Positions 12,781-25,719 of a stretch of DNA of 64,000 bases are shown here, piece after piece. Below the pieces are notes generated by a model. It saw only the letters and a list, made by a program, of their open reading frames with translations. It ran no database searches and was not told the DNA's origin. Position 1 is the first letter of the stretch. Each line of letters opens with the position of its first letter. This DNA comes from Phytoseiulus persimilis. Taxonomy: Eukaryota > Arthropoda > Arachnida > Mesostigmata > Phytoseiidae. The DNA lies in contig CM075103.1 in NCBI GenBank assembly GCA_037576195.1, forward strand, positions 36,593,250 through 36,657,249. The letters run 5' to 3'. The position numbers were made by a program, and so were the translations under genes.

Positions 12781-15700
12781 TCAGTTTTTCGCTGGCTTCT
12801 TTTCATGCGATTGTTGATGCGATGATCTAGCTGCGTCTTGAAGATCCTTCCGAGCCAACAGTTCAGCCTCGAGTTTCACTTGAATCCCCATGCACTCCGC
12901 TTTCTTCGAGACCGGAATTTTCTTCTCCCAGGCTTCTTCAGTGATTCCTGGAATGAAGCACAGTTTAAACCCAAAACGTGCGGTATCCACAAGTCTTCTG
13001 CAGACACTTCAGGGCGTACTCGCCATTCAATCGTCTTGAGATCCTAACAATATCAGGATGATAAGATTCCCAGGATATCAGAATGTCACATCTCGTCTAG
13101 AGCGTCGAGTGGCCGAACGTCCGCGCGACCTCGCGGCATTCGTAAGCTGAGACAGGTCATAAATCATTTCGTAATTATAGAGCTCAGCCTCGAGCCTGCA
13201 CGGCACGCTTGTCATTCCAGTGCTAGGATCGTATTTCTCTGCTCTGAGTAGCGGCCTCGCCCATGTGGACCGTGAGGGCCTAAGATGACGATGATGAAAT
13301 CGCGGGCGCGTGGGCACGAGCCCTCTCCCACCTGCCTACACGACACTTGCGAAGCACTCTCTTGACCAAGAGTTTCTTTTCGAGTGAGTAGCTTTCCCTA
13401 CGCTTCGTTTTGTTATGGATCCTCTATTATACGTCCTTTTTCTTCGCTCGCCACTCACAACGTTCGCGAGGAGAATTATCGGATCATAATTAGAGCGGAG
13501 GGAATCGAACAACTTCGGGAAAAGTTCGATGGAGGAAATCGAGCCATCACAGGACTCTTAACGGCGGTCGGATTCTCCCGAAAATCATAAAACTAGTCGG
13601 TCAAAGTTTCGAGTCATGCTGGAGTCGTTTCCCGAAGCGAGTCCGACTTGTTTTGATCGTAAATCGTCCTAAAATCGATGCCAGAACCGGCTGCCCAGTT
13701 TCGTATTACGAACTGATGGTGTTAAAAACCACTATTGCCGCATGGAGTTTTGTGGAGCGTAAGTTTCTCCGATTAGTCAACATCTTGAAGAACTACGACT
13801 ACAGAGTGCCGATTCTGAAATGGAACGAAGTTCCAAAGCCACAAATCACTCACCGGTGAGGTTCAGGATCTCGAGGACTTCGTGATGCTTGCTCCTTTGG
13901 TGAGAATATAGTTTGCATCTGACAGTATATTGACTTGGACACCAAGGACACTTCACATAACTGGACTTCACGGAAGCAGCCATGGTTCTATAGCTCTGAG
14001 GAACTTCTTGGTCCGGATGCTTCTGCAGTATATGTTGCTTCCTTTTCGTGCTCGACTTGTAACTGGAATCAGAAACGAATCCCCGTCTCGTTAACTTGCT
14101 CTCCTCCTTCCCAGTTGCCGTAGCATGAGATTTAAACGACGACCGGTTGCTGCATAATATAAGACCTGGTGACTCAAAAACGAAAGTGGGGCAGTCGGAG
14201 GAGTACATCGTTCGGGCCATGTGTCACACACCTTTTGTCGCAGTAGGGGCACGGAAATTCTGAGATAACTCTCTCGAACACGTCATTCAAAGACGTGCTC
14301 TCCAAGGAAACTTCTGGATGCTCCTTAGCGTAATGCTGGGCCAGCATTCCTCGTTTGCGGAACGTCTTTTGGCACTTATCGCAGTGGAAACTGTCCCTCA
14401 CGATGCCGGCACCATCTTTCTTCAAAAGGCATCTGTTCGCATTATTCTTGTCGCCGTCATTGCAATCATTGTTGCTGTCCTGTTGATTTCCAAGGAGCGT
14501 CGGCTGCGTCGAATCAGGACTGGCTTTCGGGCTGGAATCGAGTCTTTTGTGTATCTCTCCCTGCCGGAGAGAAAAAGTTTTCTTAGTTCCCGAAATGGAC
14601 CGAGTGGAATTCCCGAGACGAAAGGAAATTCAAGGCTTGGAGAATATGGACTTGGATGAGTATGTGAGACCGGGAGATGGGATGATCAGTTGACCGATGG
14701 ACGGAAGAAGACTTTTGGGGAGGTATTCGGGAGAGAAGAATTCAGAAGAAAACGAATTGTGGCAGAGCCGGAGACAGATTGAGAGAGCGGAATGAGCAGC
14801 GAAACTTAACGCCCGATCATTCGTAGCGGTGGTTAAGAGAAGTGGGACGCGACATTGAGAACTAAAGCCTGTACTTTTGAGCATTATTCATTAACTTTCT
14901 CGCCTCTACCCATGAGATCAATGAAATTACGAAAGCATGGGCTTCGGCGGGAATGGCGGCCCGGGCCGGCCGTGGGAATCAGCAGCTCCGAATGATTGAG
15001 ATTATCTTGGGGGCACTCCCCAGAAGAGAGAACCCGGAACATCGATGGAGGGAGTCAACCGAAGTATGGTTGGGATCATGCATGCGGGAGAGAGCTTGGC
15101 GGTCTGTACGTACCTGATGCTCGTCACCCTTCTCAGAGAAGTGAACGTTTCTGACATGATTCACGAGTTTGTCCTTACGGCTGAGTATCTTCCCGCACTG
15201 ATCGCACTTGAATTTCTTATCTCCTTGGTGGACCCTCATGTGCCGCTGGAACTTGTCCGTATGGCAGAAAGTTTTCCCACAGACATTACATCGGAACGAC
15301 TTAGTTGTTGGGTAGATGTGGTAGAGTTTGATGTGCCGCCGGATCATCATGTAGTCCTTCAAGACACGAGGACATAGAGTACATCTGAACCCCTCGGGTG
15401 TGCTGTGTTGCTCCGAATGTCTTTTCAGCATGACGCGACAGAGGAATTCTGCGTCGCACAGCAGACAGGGGAATGTTCGTTTCTCGTCTTTACGTAGCTC
15501 CTCGTCATTCTTCTCGACCGGCTTCTCGATCGACTCACTGCATCCTGCCGACGTAATTTCGGCATTCTGCACCTCGAGTTGCGCTGCCGAACGCGGCTCG
15601 TCGCTGTTAGAGGCCTGATATTCTTTTGGAATGAGTTTCGGAAGTTTTTTCTTGAGCGGCGTCATGAACGTGGCCTTCGGACTCGGAGGTTTCTCCGCCT

Positions 15701-18700
15701 CGGGTTCCGTGGCCGCAAGCTCGTCACAGATGTCGGCGCTCTCTTCCGAAGGCAGCGGGGAGTCGATTTCCACGATGTTACTGTCGGCTCTGACATAGTG
15801 TTTGTTTTTGATGTTCTTGATCAATCGCTTGGGCGGGGGTGGCTCTTCCGAAAGAGTCGAAGACCTTGAAGAGTCCGAGGTGGAGCTCTCATCGGAACGG
15901 TAGCTCGACGACGAATCGGATTGAGAACTCGTCTCGGGGCTCCGGCTGAACTCTTCATTGTGACGCTGATAGAATTTGGATATTTTGCTCGGCACAGTCC
16001 TGGGTTCCTCGATCACGATTTCGGTGGGCGCCTGGTTTTGCGCCGGCACATCGCCGTTATCGAGCTTGTTCCGTTCTCGAATCGTGGCGTCGGTTTTCTT
16101 TTTCTTGCAGGTGTAGTAGGCGGTACCGTCGAACTCTTCCGCTGCCGGCACCTCCGGCAGGATAGGCACTTCGGGCCGTTTCTCCAGCTCACGGGTCTCT
16201 TCTACCGGAAAGTCGGCCCGGACGTTGAAGAACGGTTCTTGCTCTTTCAAGTGAGGCATGTGTTGATTCTGCAGAGCTAAGTAATTGTTGGGCAACATGT
16301 CACCCGACAAATTTCCCGCGCAATCGACCCCGATCGCTTGTGTGATATGTTCGATGATCTCGACAGGATCCAAACTCTTATCCGCGTTGTACGGCAAGAG
16401 GTCCTGATTGCATGTCTGAGGCGGGTTGATCGCGCGTTTGCCCTTTCTTTGCACTTGGTTCTCCACCGAAACCACTGGTTCGCAGTACACGTTTGGCAAC
16501 TGGAAATGAAGCGACTTTGAGTTCACGCGGATTGAATAGCGGACGACAAGTCATTGGTACCAAAAGCTGCTGATATTCAAACCGACAATCAGCGCGTGGT
16601 CGGAAATTCACAAAGTAGTCCTCACCTCTCCGGGTGATGGTGTGGGCGCGATGTTCATGACGTGCTGAGGTGAGTGCTGTCTCGACATCGAGGTATCGGG
16701 CCACTGATTACAGCTCGGGTATCGGGGCATTTTCGGTTTCCTGAGCGGTTCCTGCGAGGCCGAGTTGTCGTTGTGCTCGCTCATGATGTGCTGTAGGAGT
16801 ATGTCTGCATTGGGGAACTGTAGGTCGCACTCGAGCACGAAGAATTCCTGGGGCAGCCAGAGTCGGTACTTCTGCGCGTAGCAATCGGAGTACCATACTT
16901 TCAGCTCGGTTTTAGACTCTATCTGGACGATTGATTTGAAGAATATCTGCGATCCCTGTTGGAACAGGGCGAGATTCTGCTCGACGGGCGAAGTTGCATA
17001 GCGAACGAACCGCATCCAGTTCGCTCGATCGTCGTCCTTCGTATCCAGGAGAACACAGCCGTCTTTGTCTTCGGAGATCTTGAACGGAAACAGCAGAGAG
17101 TCAGAGCCTCCAGTACAAATCAGGCTGGATCCCGAAGCTTTCGAAACCAATTTCGACGCATCCTCGAACCGCGGATATAAGCACCAAGGAGTCACTCGAA
17201 CTTACGTAGATTGGGAACGGCATGTTGGGTTTATGGGTCACCTGCATTCGGACGCCTTCCATAGGTCCGAAAACGGTCCGGTTGGGAATGAGTTTCTTAC
17301 TGAACACCCCGAACACCGGCTGCGAGGCATTCGACGAGAGATTCTGGATTGACAGATGATTCGTGGGCAGAGACGCAAACGCCCTCGGTTGTACCATTTG
17401 ATCCTCGATGACCATGACTCGATGCATAGCGCATTCTTTGTCGTAGTAGAGGCCGCATTCATCACAGAATATTCCACAGTTTTCTTTCAGTGGCGATCGT
17501 TGGAATCGATCTTTCTTTGGCGGTCGAGACACAGAGGGGAAATCTTGGCGATTGACTATCTGCGATGGGATTCGGTTCTGCGGGCATAAGGAACTATTGG
17601 CATGACTCTTCGACAGGGAGAGGTCCACGCCGACTATCGTCCCTTCCAGGAGGTCAGCCGGGTTGTCGTCCTTGACGAGCTGCTGTTGCGGCTGCACCGG
17701 GTCCTGGAAGAGGGTAGAAATGAGGCTCCCACAAAGTGCCGACCGGGGCTTCCTCTAGCGAAAACTAGCACCCATTATTCTGTCGCAGGGTTCGAATCGG
17801 TCTGACAGCACTCACCGGACCCAGATAGAGCTGGTGCAACGCAGCAGTCGAGTCGTTCGTGTCCATCCCAACGTAGACCATGTGAGAGAAGGCACTGTTT
17901 TGGAGTTCTTCGGCAGCATATTTCTGAGCCAGCATTTGCTTGTGGTTTATCGGATAGTTCTGATTGCCGGCCTGTTGACTACTGGACGCAGTTTGCACCA
18001 AGGGCAGGGAGGGATAACTATAGTTCTCCAGACAGAAGGATAGTGATGCTTGAGAGGCTGGAAAATTATCGCGTGGTATGAACGGACCAAACTCGTCACA
18101 TCGGGAGGGCTAAGACGGAATTTGCTACAACGAAACCTGCAAACTCCGTTGTTTGCGCTCACCTGAATGTGATGTATTTTGAGGTGTTGCGTCGAGATAT
18201 CTCTGACCTGATGGACGCTCCGATTGCGGCGCCTGAAGGAAGTCAAGAATGGTGTTCTTGTCCAAATGCAGAACCGGCAATCCCGCGAACGGGTCCTGAG
18301 ACGGCACCAAAACGAGCGATCCCGGATCCACGTCCTGGGAGCATGGAATCGTGTTCCTATGGGGCAACGGCTGATGCTGGAACACGGTAGAGAATACTTG
18401 AGATCGCATCGCTCCACGTAAGGTTTTGGTCTTCCCGGCGATTACGTTCAATCCACATCAGAGCTGAACTCACCAAATCCAGAACCTCCGGAAGATCCGG
18501 CATTTCAGCGTCGACTGCGATTTCATCAGTGATGTTTAGTTGCGATGGCTGGAAACGGGCCGCAAGACTCACCGCAGCCGCGTAGGCCTACACGAAAGAA
18601 TCGTCGCCGTAAAGACCCATCGGTCACTTATATTGCTAATCCGAGGTCCCTCAAGTTGGGCATCAGCCCATCCCGTGGGTCAGCCTCTTTCCTCTGAGCG

Positions 18701-18872
18701 GACTCACCTGAGCGAACTCATGAGAACCCTGTCGGTCCTGCAATCCGTGGCCGACTTGCTGGTTCTGATCGAAGGCCTGAACCATGATTTCGCTCTGTCC
18801 TGCTCGTTCCTCATAGTAGTCGAAATCCCCTGGCGCGACGAGCGGCCAGGGAACCATATCTTGGCATGACAT
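12781..18872 (-). CDS. PRDM10: PRDM10-like PR/SET zinc-finger protein
   Basis: A probable transcription regulator. Exons on the minus strand are 18872-18708, 18548-18474, 18376-18163, 18057-17816, 17703-17206, 17078-16626, 16499-15114, 14560-14232, 14062-13854 and 12947-12781. Together they give 1245 residues with phase kept at every junction. Residues 1-300 are Gln/Ser-rich without a known domain. A small Cys/His knuckle (CDECGLYYDKEC) lies at 312-323. The PR domain spans about 345-468, with FGVFSKKLIPNRTVFGPMEG and ELKVWYSDCYAQ typical of PRDM10. A long acidic linker with a Ser-rich run follows, then seven C2H2 fingers: four near 885-1000, then three more. One finger, CPYCDKSYKSSTKRKQH, is completed only when exons 8 and 9 are joined, which supports the splice. 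The last exon lies across a 0.9-kb intron and is the least certain; without it the protein ends two codons past the donor. Upstream non-coding exons are possible. Confidence 0.87.
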
Positions 18873-21073
18873 CAGTGCGTTTCTCGGGGACCCCGTCTTG
18901 AGAAATCACACGAAGCGTCGTGAGCTAAGTCGTGATCTACACTGCATTGTCGCCGATGCAACAGCGATGTACGAGTGAACGGACGTCAAACTGGCCAACT
19001 CTTGTCCAACGACTACATGGAGTCACACGGCAACAGAATGACGGCCATCGTCCGCGATCCGGAGTCGCACAGTTCCAGCCTGATCGACCATCAACCTCCT
19101 CTACTCCTTTCGGTGAGTTGTAAACAAATGTGACATTGATCCCCTGCGGTGTAGCGCGCAGAGTTTTCGAAAGGAGGCCTGGCCACACGGCCGAAAACGG
19201 AATGGCGGAGCAGCAGACGAATCGAAGGGAGAGGGCAGCAAGCCCTGAGCCGCCGCAGCCTAGGGCTGAAATCACCCGGCTTCAAATGTCCCCGAATCCG
19301 GGCTTCAGGAGAGTATTCGAGGACATGAAATCCTCCTTGATGAACCGAATGAGCCGACTGCAATCCGGAGTAATGTTGTCGTGAATAATGCTCATTTGCG
19401 CCCTCCTCGGTTGGCGCGCTATCGGGATTGCCTCAACCCATCGGGGTTATCGCTGTCCGATTAACAACCGATGAACCCATAAAACTCGAAAGCCGATGAA
19501 CCTTCTGGTCTGTCGATGCGTGGATTCTTGCGGTCCCATGGGCATAAAATTCGGCTTCGTGAGTGGAGTATCATAGCCCCCTTTCAACGACGATACTAGA
19601 ACTTTATCTGGTCCGGAACCTCAGTCAATGACCGCTGAGTGAACGGTTTTCCGTAGGACAGTCCCTCAGGACCGTGTCTGCCCCGTACCATTCAATGATG
19701 GTTCAAGACGGGCTTCCTTGGAGTTTTCGTCTATTCGAAACTTCGAAAAAACCGACGATCCGCAGTCACTCACGGAATCTTATCTGATCAACAAAGGTAT
19801 AGCAATTCTAGATCTTCACTGTGCATGACAGTAACCAAGCCGAGACAGGTTTCGTTTTTTCAAATTCTCGCGGGTCCACAGCGCCCGTCTAGTGCTTCTT
19901 CTCCTTCTGTGGCGGCTGCTAGAAAGCAGGAGCGCTCGTACAAGAATGTCTCACGGAGAAGCACTTCTCCGTTGAAATTATGAACGCTGTTCTGGTGGAA
20001 TCTTTTCCGAACGGTGGAATTGAAATCCAGCGCTCCATAGATTTTCAGTCACCGGTCGGTACATTATACCGACCCCGAACCCTGCGGCGCGCACGGCTCA
20101 GTGTTCGCTCAATGCTGACCTAATAATCCAGTTGGATGTCGATCCAGAGACTGTCGGGATTCGAAGACAATCCGACCCAAACCCTCAGTCTCCTTTCCCA
20201 GATTCTGGACCGAACTCGCAGAAATAATGTCTCAGGTTTCAGTCGCTGCGAAATCAGCTGTTCACGTCTGCCGAGCCCTCTCTCAGCGAGCAGCCGTATC
20301 GAAGCTCCGTGGTTTTCTCTCACAGAACTAGTGGCAACGTCACACTCACACCGATAGACACACTTTCAATAGAGGCTCTCGGTGTCCTGGCGCAATCATT
20401 CTCATTTTAATGCCTCATGATCTTCTGAATAAATCAGGTGAGCTTGGATTGTAGAGCTAGAAAACTCGATCCGTGTCCGCTGACTGTCTGGGGCCTGGTA
20501 CACGCACAGATCGATTCAAAGTTGTGAGCAGCCGTCGCACAGCTGATACCGAAGAGACACTGGGTGGCTCCGATCCGGGTTCGAAATTTCATTGAATGTC
20601 AGGCGAGAAAATCCGAGGGATGCCTGTTGGGAAAGTCCACGGAACGGTGGTCACAGGGAATGAGTTGAGGTCTGAGAGCGGTCCCCGACGAGACTGTGTC
20701 GTCTCGGAATCCGAGCGAGCCGGTGTTCCATCCACGAACATTCATATGGCAGTGCTACGTCATCAAACTCTTAAATGTTGTCTCTGGGGAAAAATTCCTA
20801 ACACTTAGGCAGCCTCATTCGTAGTTGGCTGTGACACCTTGTCAAATACTTCTCCTCATCGGGCGTCGGTGTATTCGAATCTTTGGCTCCTACACAGGAG
20901 GGCTGGCGCATCCAGGAATCGCTGCGCTGTGAGCAGGATTTGTTTTCGTTTTCATACTCAGCGTGCGTTCGTTTCGAAGATTTTCCACATATTCCACTGA
21001 CGAATTGTTGCGGGGATTTCCCGGAAACCACTTGTGTTCCTCGTCCTAAGCTCTCCTACTTCTTTGACTCCGC
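18873..21073. other. intergenic region between divergent PRDM10-like and SEC31 genes
   Basis: About 2.2 kb between two start codons pointing away from each other, so promoters of both genes should lie here. No recognised protein or RNA gene. GTGAGT-type donor sites occur on the minus strand upstream of PRDM10 exon 2, so an alternative first exon is possible but not shown. Confidence 0.45.
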
Positions 21074-21079
21074 AGTGCA

Positions 21080-24000
21080 ATGAAGGTGAAGACCCTAAGC
21101 CGAACAGCAAACTCTTGCTGGTCGCCGGAGGAAGTCCAGTCGGGAATCTATCTCGCGGCTGGGACAACAGCCCAGCAAGTCGATGCCTCGTTCAGCACGT
21201 CGTCCCAACTCGAGATCCTCTCGCTCGACGTCACGTCTCCCGAGAAGGAGCTCAAGCCCGTCGTAGTCACGCAGTGCGACCAGCGCTTCCACAAAATCGT
21301 TTGGGGAGCTCTGGGTATCCAGCAGTCGACGACGCCCCTCGGCGTGATTTGCGGAGGAACAGAGAACGGAACCGTTCAGATTTACGATGTTCAGAGACTC
21401 GTCGACAATGAGAGCGCTTTACTGTCGGCGTACAAGAATCACTCGGGACCGGTGCACGCTCTCGACTTTAATCCATTCCAGCACAATTTGTTGGCGTCCG
21501 GCAGCAGAGAAAGTGAGATTTTCATCTGGGACCTGAGCAGTCCAGCCGCGCAGCCGTATTCACCTGGAGCGTCGAGTCAGCCCTTGGAGGACGTGGTTTC
21601 CCTCGCGTGGAACCGACAAGTCCAACATATTCTCGCATCGGCGATGGCGTCCCGATGCGTGGTTTGGGACCTGCGCAAGAGCGAACCCATCATCCGGGTC
21701 GCTGACTCTTCCTCGAGATTCCGCTGCAAAGCCGTAGCGTGGAACCCCCAAGTCGCCACCCAACTCTGCCTCGCCTCTGAGGACGACCACTGCCCGTGGC
21801 TTCAGATATGGGACTTGCGCTACGCGTCGTCCCCCGTGAAGACGTTGGAAAAACACTCGAAAGGAGTCCTGTCTATCAACTGGAATCCCAAGGACCAGGA
21901 CATGCTGGTGTCGTGCGGCAAAGGTAGCTCGGTGTGCATTTGGAATCCGAACGGAGTTCAAGGATCGGAGTTGATTTCCGAGCTGACCAGCACGTCGGAG
22001 TGGAACTTCGAGGTTCAGTGGTGCCCTCGGAACCCAGCGTTGGTTTCCCTGGCGAGTTTCACCGGGGAGGTCGCGGTGTACTCCGTAATCGGTGGAGAAC
22101 AATCTGGCAACGGAGACGTCCTCAGAAAAGCGCCGTCGTGGCTGAGTGGAGGAGTCGGAGCGCAATTCGGGGTGAGCGTTGACGAGGAATTCTGACCTTC
22201 CCAGAGGAATGACTCGGAGGTTCTCGAGGCTCAGCCTGAAGTCTGAATGGAATCCATGTACATTTCAGTTTGGAGGGAAACTCGTCTCGTTCTCCAAGGA
22301 GCTCGGTGCCAAGGTCGATGTGTCTCAAGTCGTGACCGACGATGCCCTCATTTCGCGAGTCACGAGGATGGAAGACGCGCTCTTCAAAAAACAACAGGAA
22401 TCGGAATTCTGGCAGCAGCGACTTCAAGGACCGGACTCCGAGCTCTGGCAGTTCCTCAACGCCCTGCAGAACTCGGACCCAGTTCCACAGCTCCAGGAGC
22501 TCCTCGGTTTCTCTTCGAACACCAAGGTGAGTTGTCGACTGTCTCTGGGAACGGACGGATGAAACCATCGTTGACGAGACCCCGCCTCATGCTGAGCAGG
22601 TGCTGGTCATGACTCGTTCCTGTCACATTGCAGGGGAACGAAGTGGAGGATCTCTCAAACGCTTTCGACAATTCGGTGTCGATGAACGGCAACTGCAAAG
22701 ACTCGACGTCAGCTTCGCGGATCGCTAGCGTCCTCATAACCGGCGACGTCAACCAGGCCGCCGAGCTGTGTCTCAAAACGAGACGTTTCGCCGAAGCGCT
22801 GTTTCTTGCGGACTATGCTCAAAATCCGGTTCTAAAAGAGAACGTTCGGAAGGAATTCCTCAACGCCAACCGCGGAGATTCGGTGAGTGTCATTCGGTCG
22901 GAAGCCCTCCCGGAAGCTATTCCTCTCCTCTTCTTGCATCCAGCGATTGACCCAGATGTTTTCCAGATGTGTCGACTGGTTGCGTGCGTTTCGTCCGGAC
23001 TGTGGGAGGAGCTGGCGGAATTAGCTCCGCTCGACGAGTGGAAGTCGACGGTGGCGGCGGTCCTCGGTCACGTTAGAGATCTCCAGCGAGCGCACAGTTT
23101 ATGCAGTTCCGTCGGCGATAAGTTATTCGCTGAATCGAAGTTCAAATCGGCGGCGATAAGCTACGCCCTAGCCCGGGATCTCGTGAAACTCTCGGAGAGC
23201 TATATCGCGATCAACGGGAAGCCCGAAAGCAACGAAGCTCTCCAGGCCTACATGGAAGTCATGACAGCGGCCAAGGAGGTCAGCGGCTTGCAGCAGCTAC
23301 CGAAAGAAATCTCAAACTTCGTGGGCGACTACGTGAGCCTCTTGGCGGAACAAGGTTGCCTCGGGGTCTCGTTACACTACCTAAACGATCTTGACACGAG
23401 CGATGTCAAGCTGGCACAACTTCGAGACCGGATCCTCCAGTCGCAAGGCTTGACAACTAGTCAGCAAAGTCCCCAGCACAATCAGTATTCGAAGCAGAAC
23501 AGACAGAGGGCTCGAACCACGAGCTCCTCCAGCTTCGACGCGGGAAGGTCCGCTTTCCAGCCTGTCGCTTCCCCGTTCCAGAACCAGTTCGCTCCCGACT
23601 ACAACTCGAATCTACCGAGCTTCCCGCCGGTCCAAGAAACTCCTCTCGCTCCGAACGAATCCGCGTCAAGACCCATGAGCAGGACCGGGAAGTACCACGC
23701 TGTTGTCGATCCCTCGATCAAAAACTCCGGACCCGGTTACGGCTACAATTCTTCGTACGCGACTCCAGCATATCAGGACCCTTACGGGAATCAATCCACT
23801 TACCAACCCTACGCCTCGAGGTCGGCGACCCCCGCCTACGGCGCGTCACCGGTGACAACGGCTTACAACTACGCAGCTCCAGCTGCTCCCGTCTCACCTC
23901 CCGCTGCTACAGCGGACCTGCCTACAGGAAATGACTACACTAGAGATGAACGTTATTCAGCGCCCGGTTGGAACGACCCTCCACCGGTTCGACGGTCCTC

Positions 24001-24890
24001 GAAACCGATTGTGACGCCAGCTGCCATTCCAGAGTCTGCCCCACTGATGACTCCCCTTCCGGGGGCGCCGACCCCGGTCCCGGAGAATTCGTTTTACAAT
24101 CCACAGGTTGCGGCTCCCCAGCAGACGATGCAACAGTTCCAACAATTCGAACCGATGCAACCCGCTGCCCAACAGTACACCCCAGCTAGTGAGTGAACTC
24201 AGTTTTAGCGTGACTTTTCCATTCTGCCCGATCGCGAAAACAGCTCGCTTTTTAGAAATTCCAGATGGTCTCTGGAAGTTCCGAAAATAACTCGTTCCTT
24301 TGGTCCGCACTGGGATAATCGCGATTTCCAAGAGACAATCATATTCTCCATATCATATTCGATATGGATACTATACAAAATCGTCATTTTGAAATTTTGA
24401 CGATTTCAGCACCGGCTCACAAATTGCCGCCGCAACCGGTGGAAAAAGGCCCGATTCCTTCAGAGCATGAGCATATGTTCAACGCTTTTGACAGACTCCG
24501 GCTCGCGTGTCAGAGGGTGCCGAACGTGACGGTGCAAAAGAAGATGGATGATGTCCACAAAAAACTCGAGCATCTCGGGGATAAGCTGCGACAGTACGCG
24601 GTGAGTTCGTATTTCCCTTGAACCTGGAGGCTTCTGAATCGAACGTCTCCGCGTCTCCCCAGCTTTTCAGCTTCATGTTTCATCAACAAGTCTTCCGTTT
24701 CCAGTTGTCTGATTCGACGCTTCAGAGTTTGCAGTTGATAGTGGACGCGATCGCTCGACAGGATTACAATCATGCTCTGCAAGTGTTCGGATACGTCGCG
24801 CAGACGTCTAACATGAGTGAAACGAGCGCGTTTCTGCCCGGGATCAAAACTCTGCTCGTGATCGCCCAGCAGAACCAAGTGTTTGCGTAG
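21080..24890 (+). CDS. SEC31: SEC31, outer coat protein of COPII vesicles
   Basis: SEC31 pairs with SEC13 to form the outer cage of COPII vesicles leaving the endoplasmic reticulum and stimulates SAR1 GTP hydrolysis through SEC23. Exons are 21080-22171, 22269-22526, 22634-22882, 22967-24188, 24410-24600 and 24705-24890, giving 1065 residues. The N-terminal seven-blade WD40 propeller fills about residues 1-345 (repeated W-D-L/W-N-P endings such as IFIWDLSS and CIWNPNG). The alpha-solenoid that binds SEC13 follows at about 365-720. The Pro/Gln/Tyr-rich linker lies at about 720-930, and the C-terminal helical domain ends with TSNMSETSAFLPGIK. Length is close to animal SEC31A (about 1200). A strong acceptor (AG at 21074-21075) stands four bases before the start codon, so there is an upstream 5' leader exon. 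The third intron (22883-22966) is 84 bases, in phase and without a stop. Confidence 0.95.
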
Positions 24891-25191
24891 GAATATTTTC
24901 TTTTCTCTGCTCGAAGCATTTTTTTATCATAGAAATAGGGAGTCAAGTGTTGGAAGTGAACGCCTATCAACGAATGAAAACATCTGGTCATCGGTTGCTC
25001 CGACATGAATATTCGCAGCTCACTCCCGCGACCCACTGATGGATGCGTTCGCTCTGGAGGTCTTTTCAACATCTGGAACATTTGCTCTGTTCCGCTCGCG
25101 GGAATATTTTATGATATCAGGCCGAAAATGTTGGGATAGTATACGTTTATGCGGTATGCGTCGTGTCGACACTGTTGAGTTAAGGAGGATC

Positions 25192-25197
25192 AATAAA
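25192..25197 (+). promoter_or_regulatory. poly(A) signal of SEC31
   Basis: AATAAA on the plus strand, 0.3 kb after the SEC31 stop codon. Confidence 0.5.
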
Positions 25198-25658
25198 TGA
25201 GGAGTTGTTCTCCATGCATGCTGAGGTTATGCAGCTCCATCAGGTTCGACCGGGGGCGTCTCCCCAGACGGAATCCGCAAGCACCAAGAAGTCTTTCGTT
25301 TTTCGGTCCGACGATTTTTCATACACCAATGAGCGAATCATTGGTTCGATTCCGATGTTCCGCGGGAAATGATGCCAGGAATCCTGTCGATATCTCCCAG
25401 GAGATTCTTGAGTCTAGCTTCACAGTGTGCGGCCTTCGAAGAGATGAATAATATAATCAGTCGCTCGGAGGCGGGCACTAGCGCTTGTCATTCATTAACA
25501 TGAGTATACTTTTCACCCTGAAGTCGCTCAGAATAATCTTGCTGACCGCAGAACGAAGACCAATTATGATTGGAATGCATCAAATTGACGGAAGCACTGC
25601 TGGAAGACGCCGGGGATGTTCCAGCACCCCTTTGTGTGTGTGTTGTTTTATCATAGAT

Positions 25659-25664
25659 TTTATT
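25659..25664 (-). promoter_or_regulatory. poly(A) signal of ATP9
   Basis: AATAAA on the minus strand, about 55 bases after the ATP9 stop codon. It faces the SEC31 signal across roughly 460 bases. The 24891-25719 spacer between the two genes shows nothing else I can name. Confidence 0.55.
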
Positions 25665-25719
25665 CATTATCCAGTAGTCAATGTATCCACGCAGAATCAT
25701 CTGAGCGATCCCTTATCCA

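Noticed and set aside
13115..13275. Extra PRDM10 exon on the minus strand (text with YNYEMIYDLSQLTNAA)
   Set aside because: The reading looks protein-like, but available acceptors give the wrong phase for joining exon 9, the acceptor context is poor and the donor is weak. It could belong to something else; not supported.
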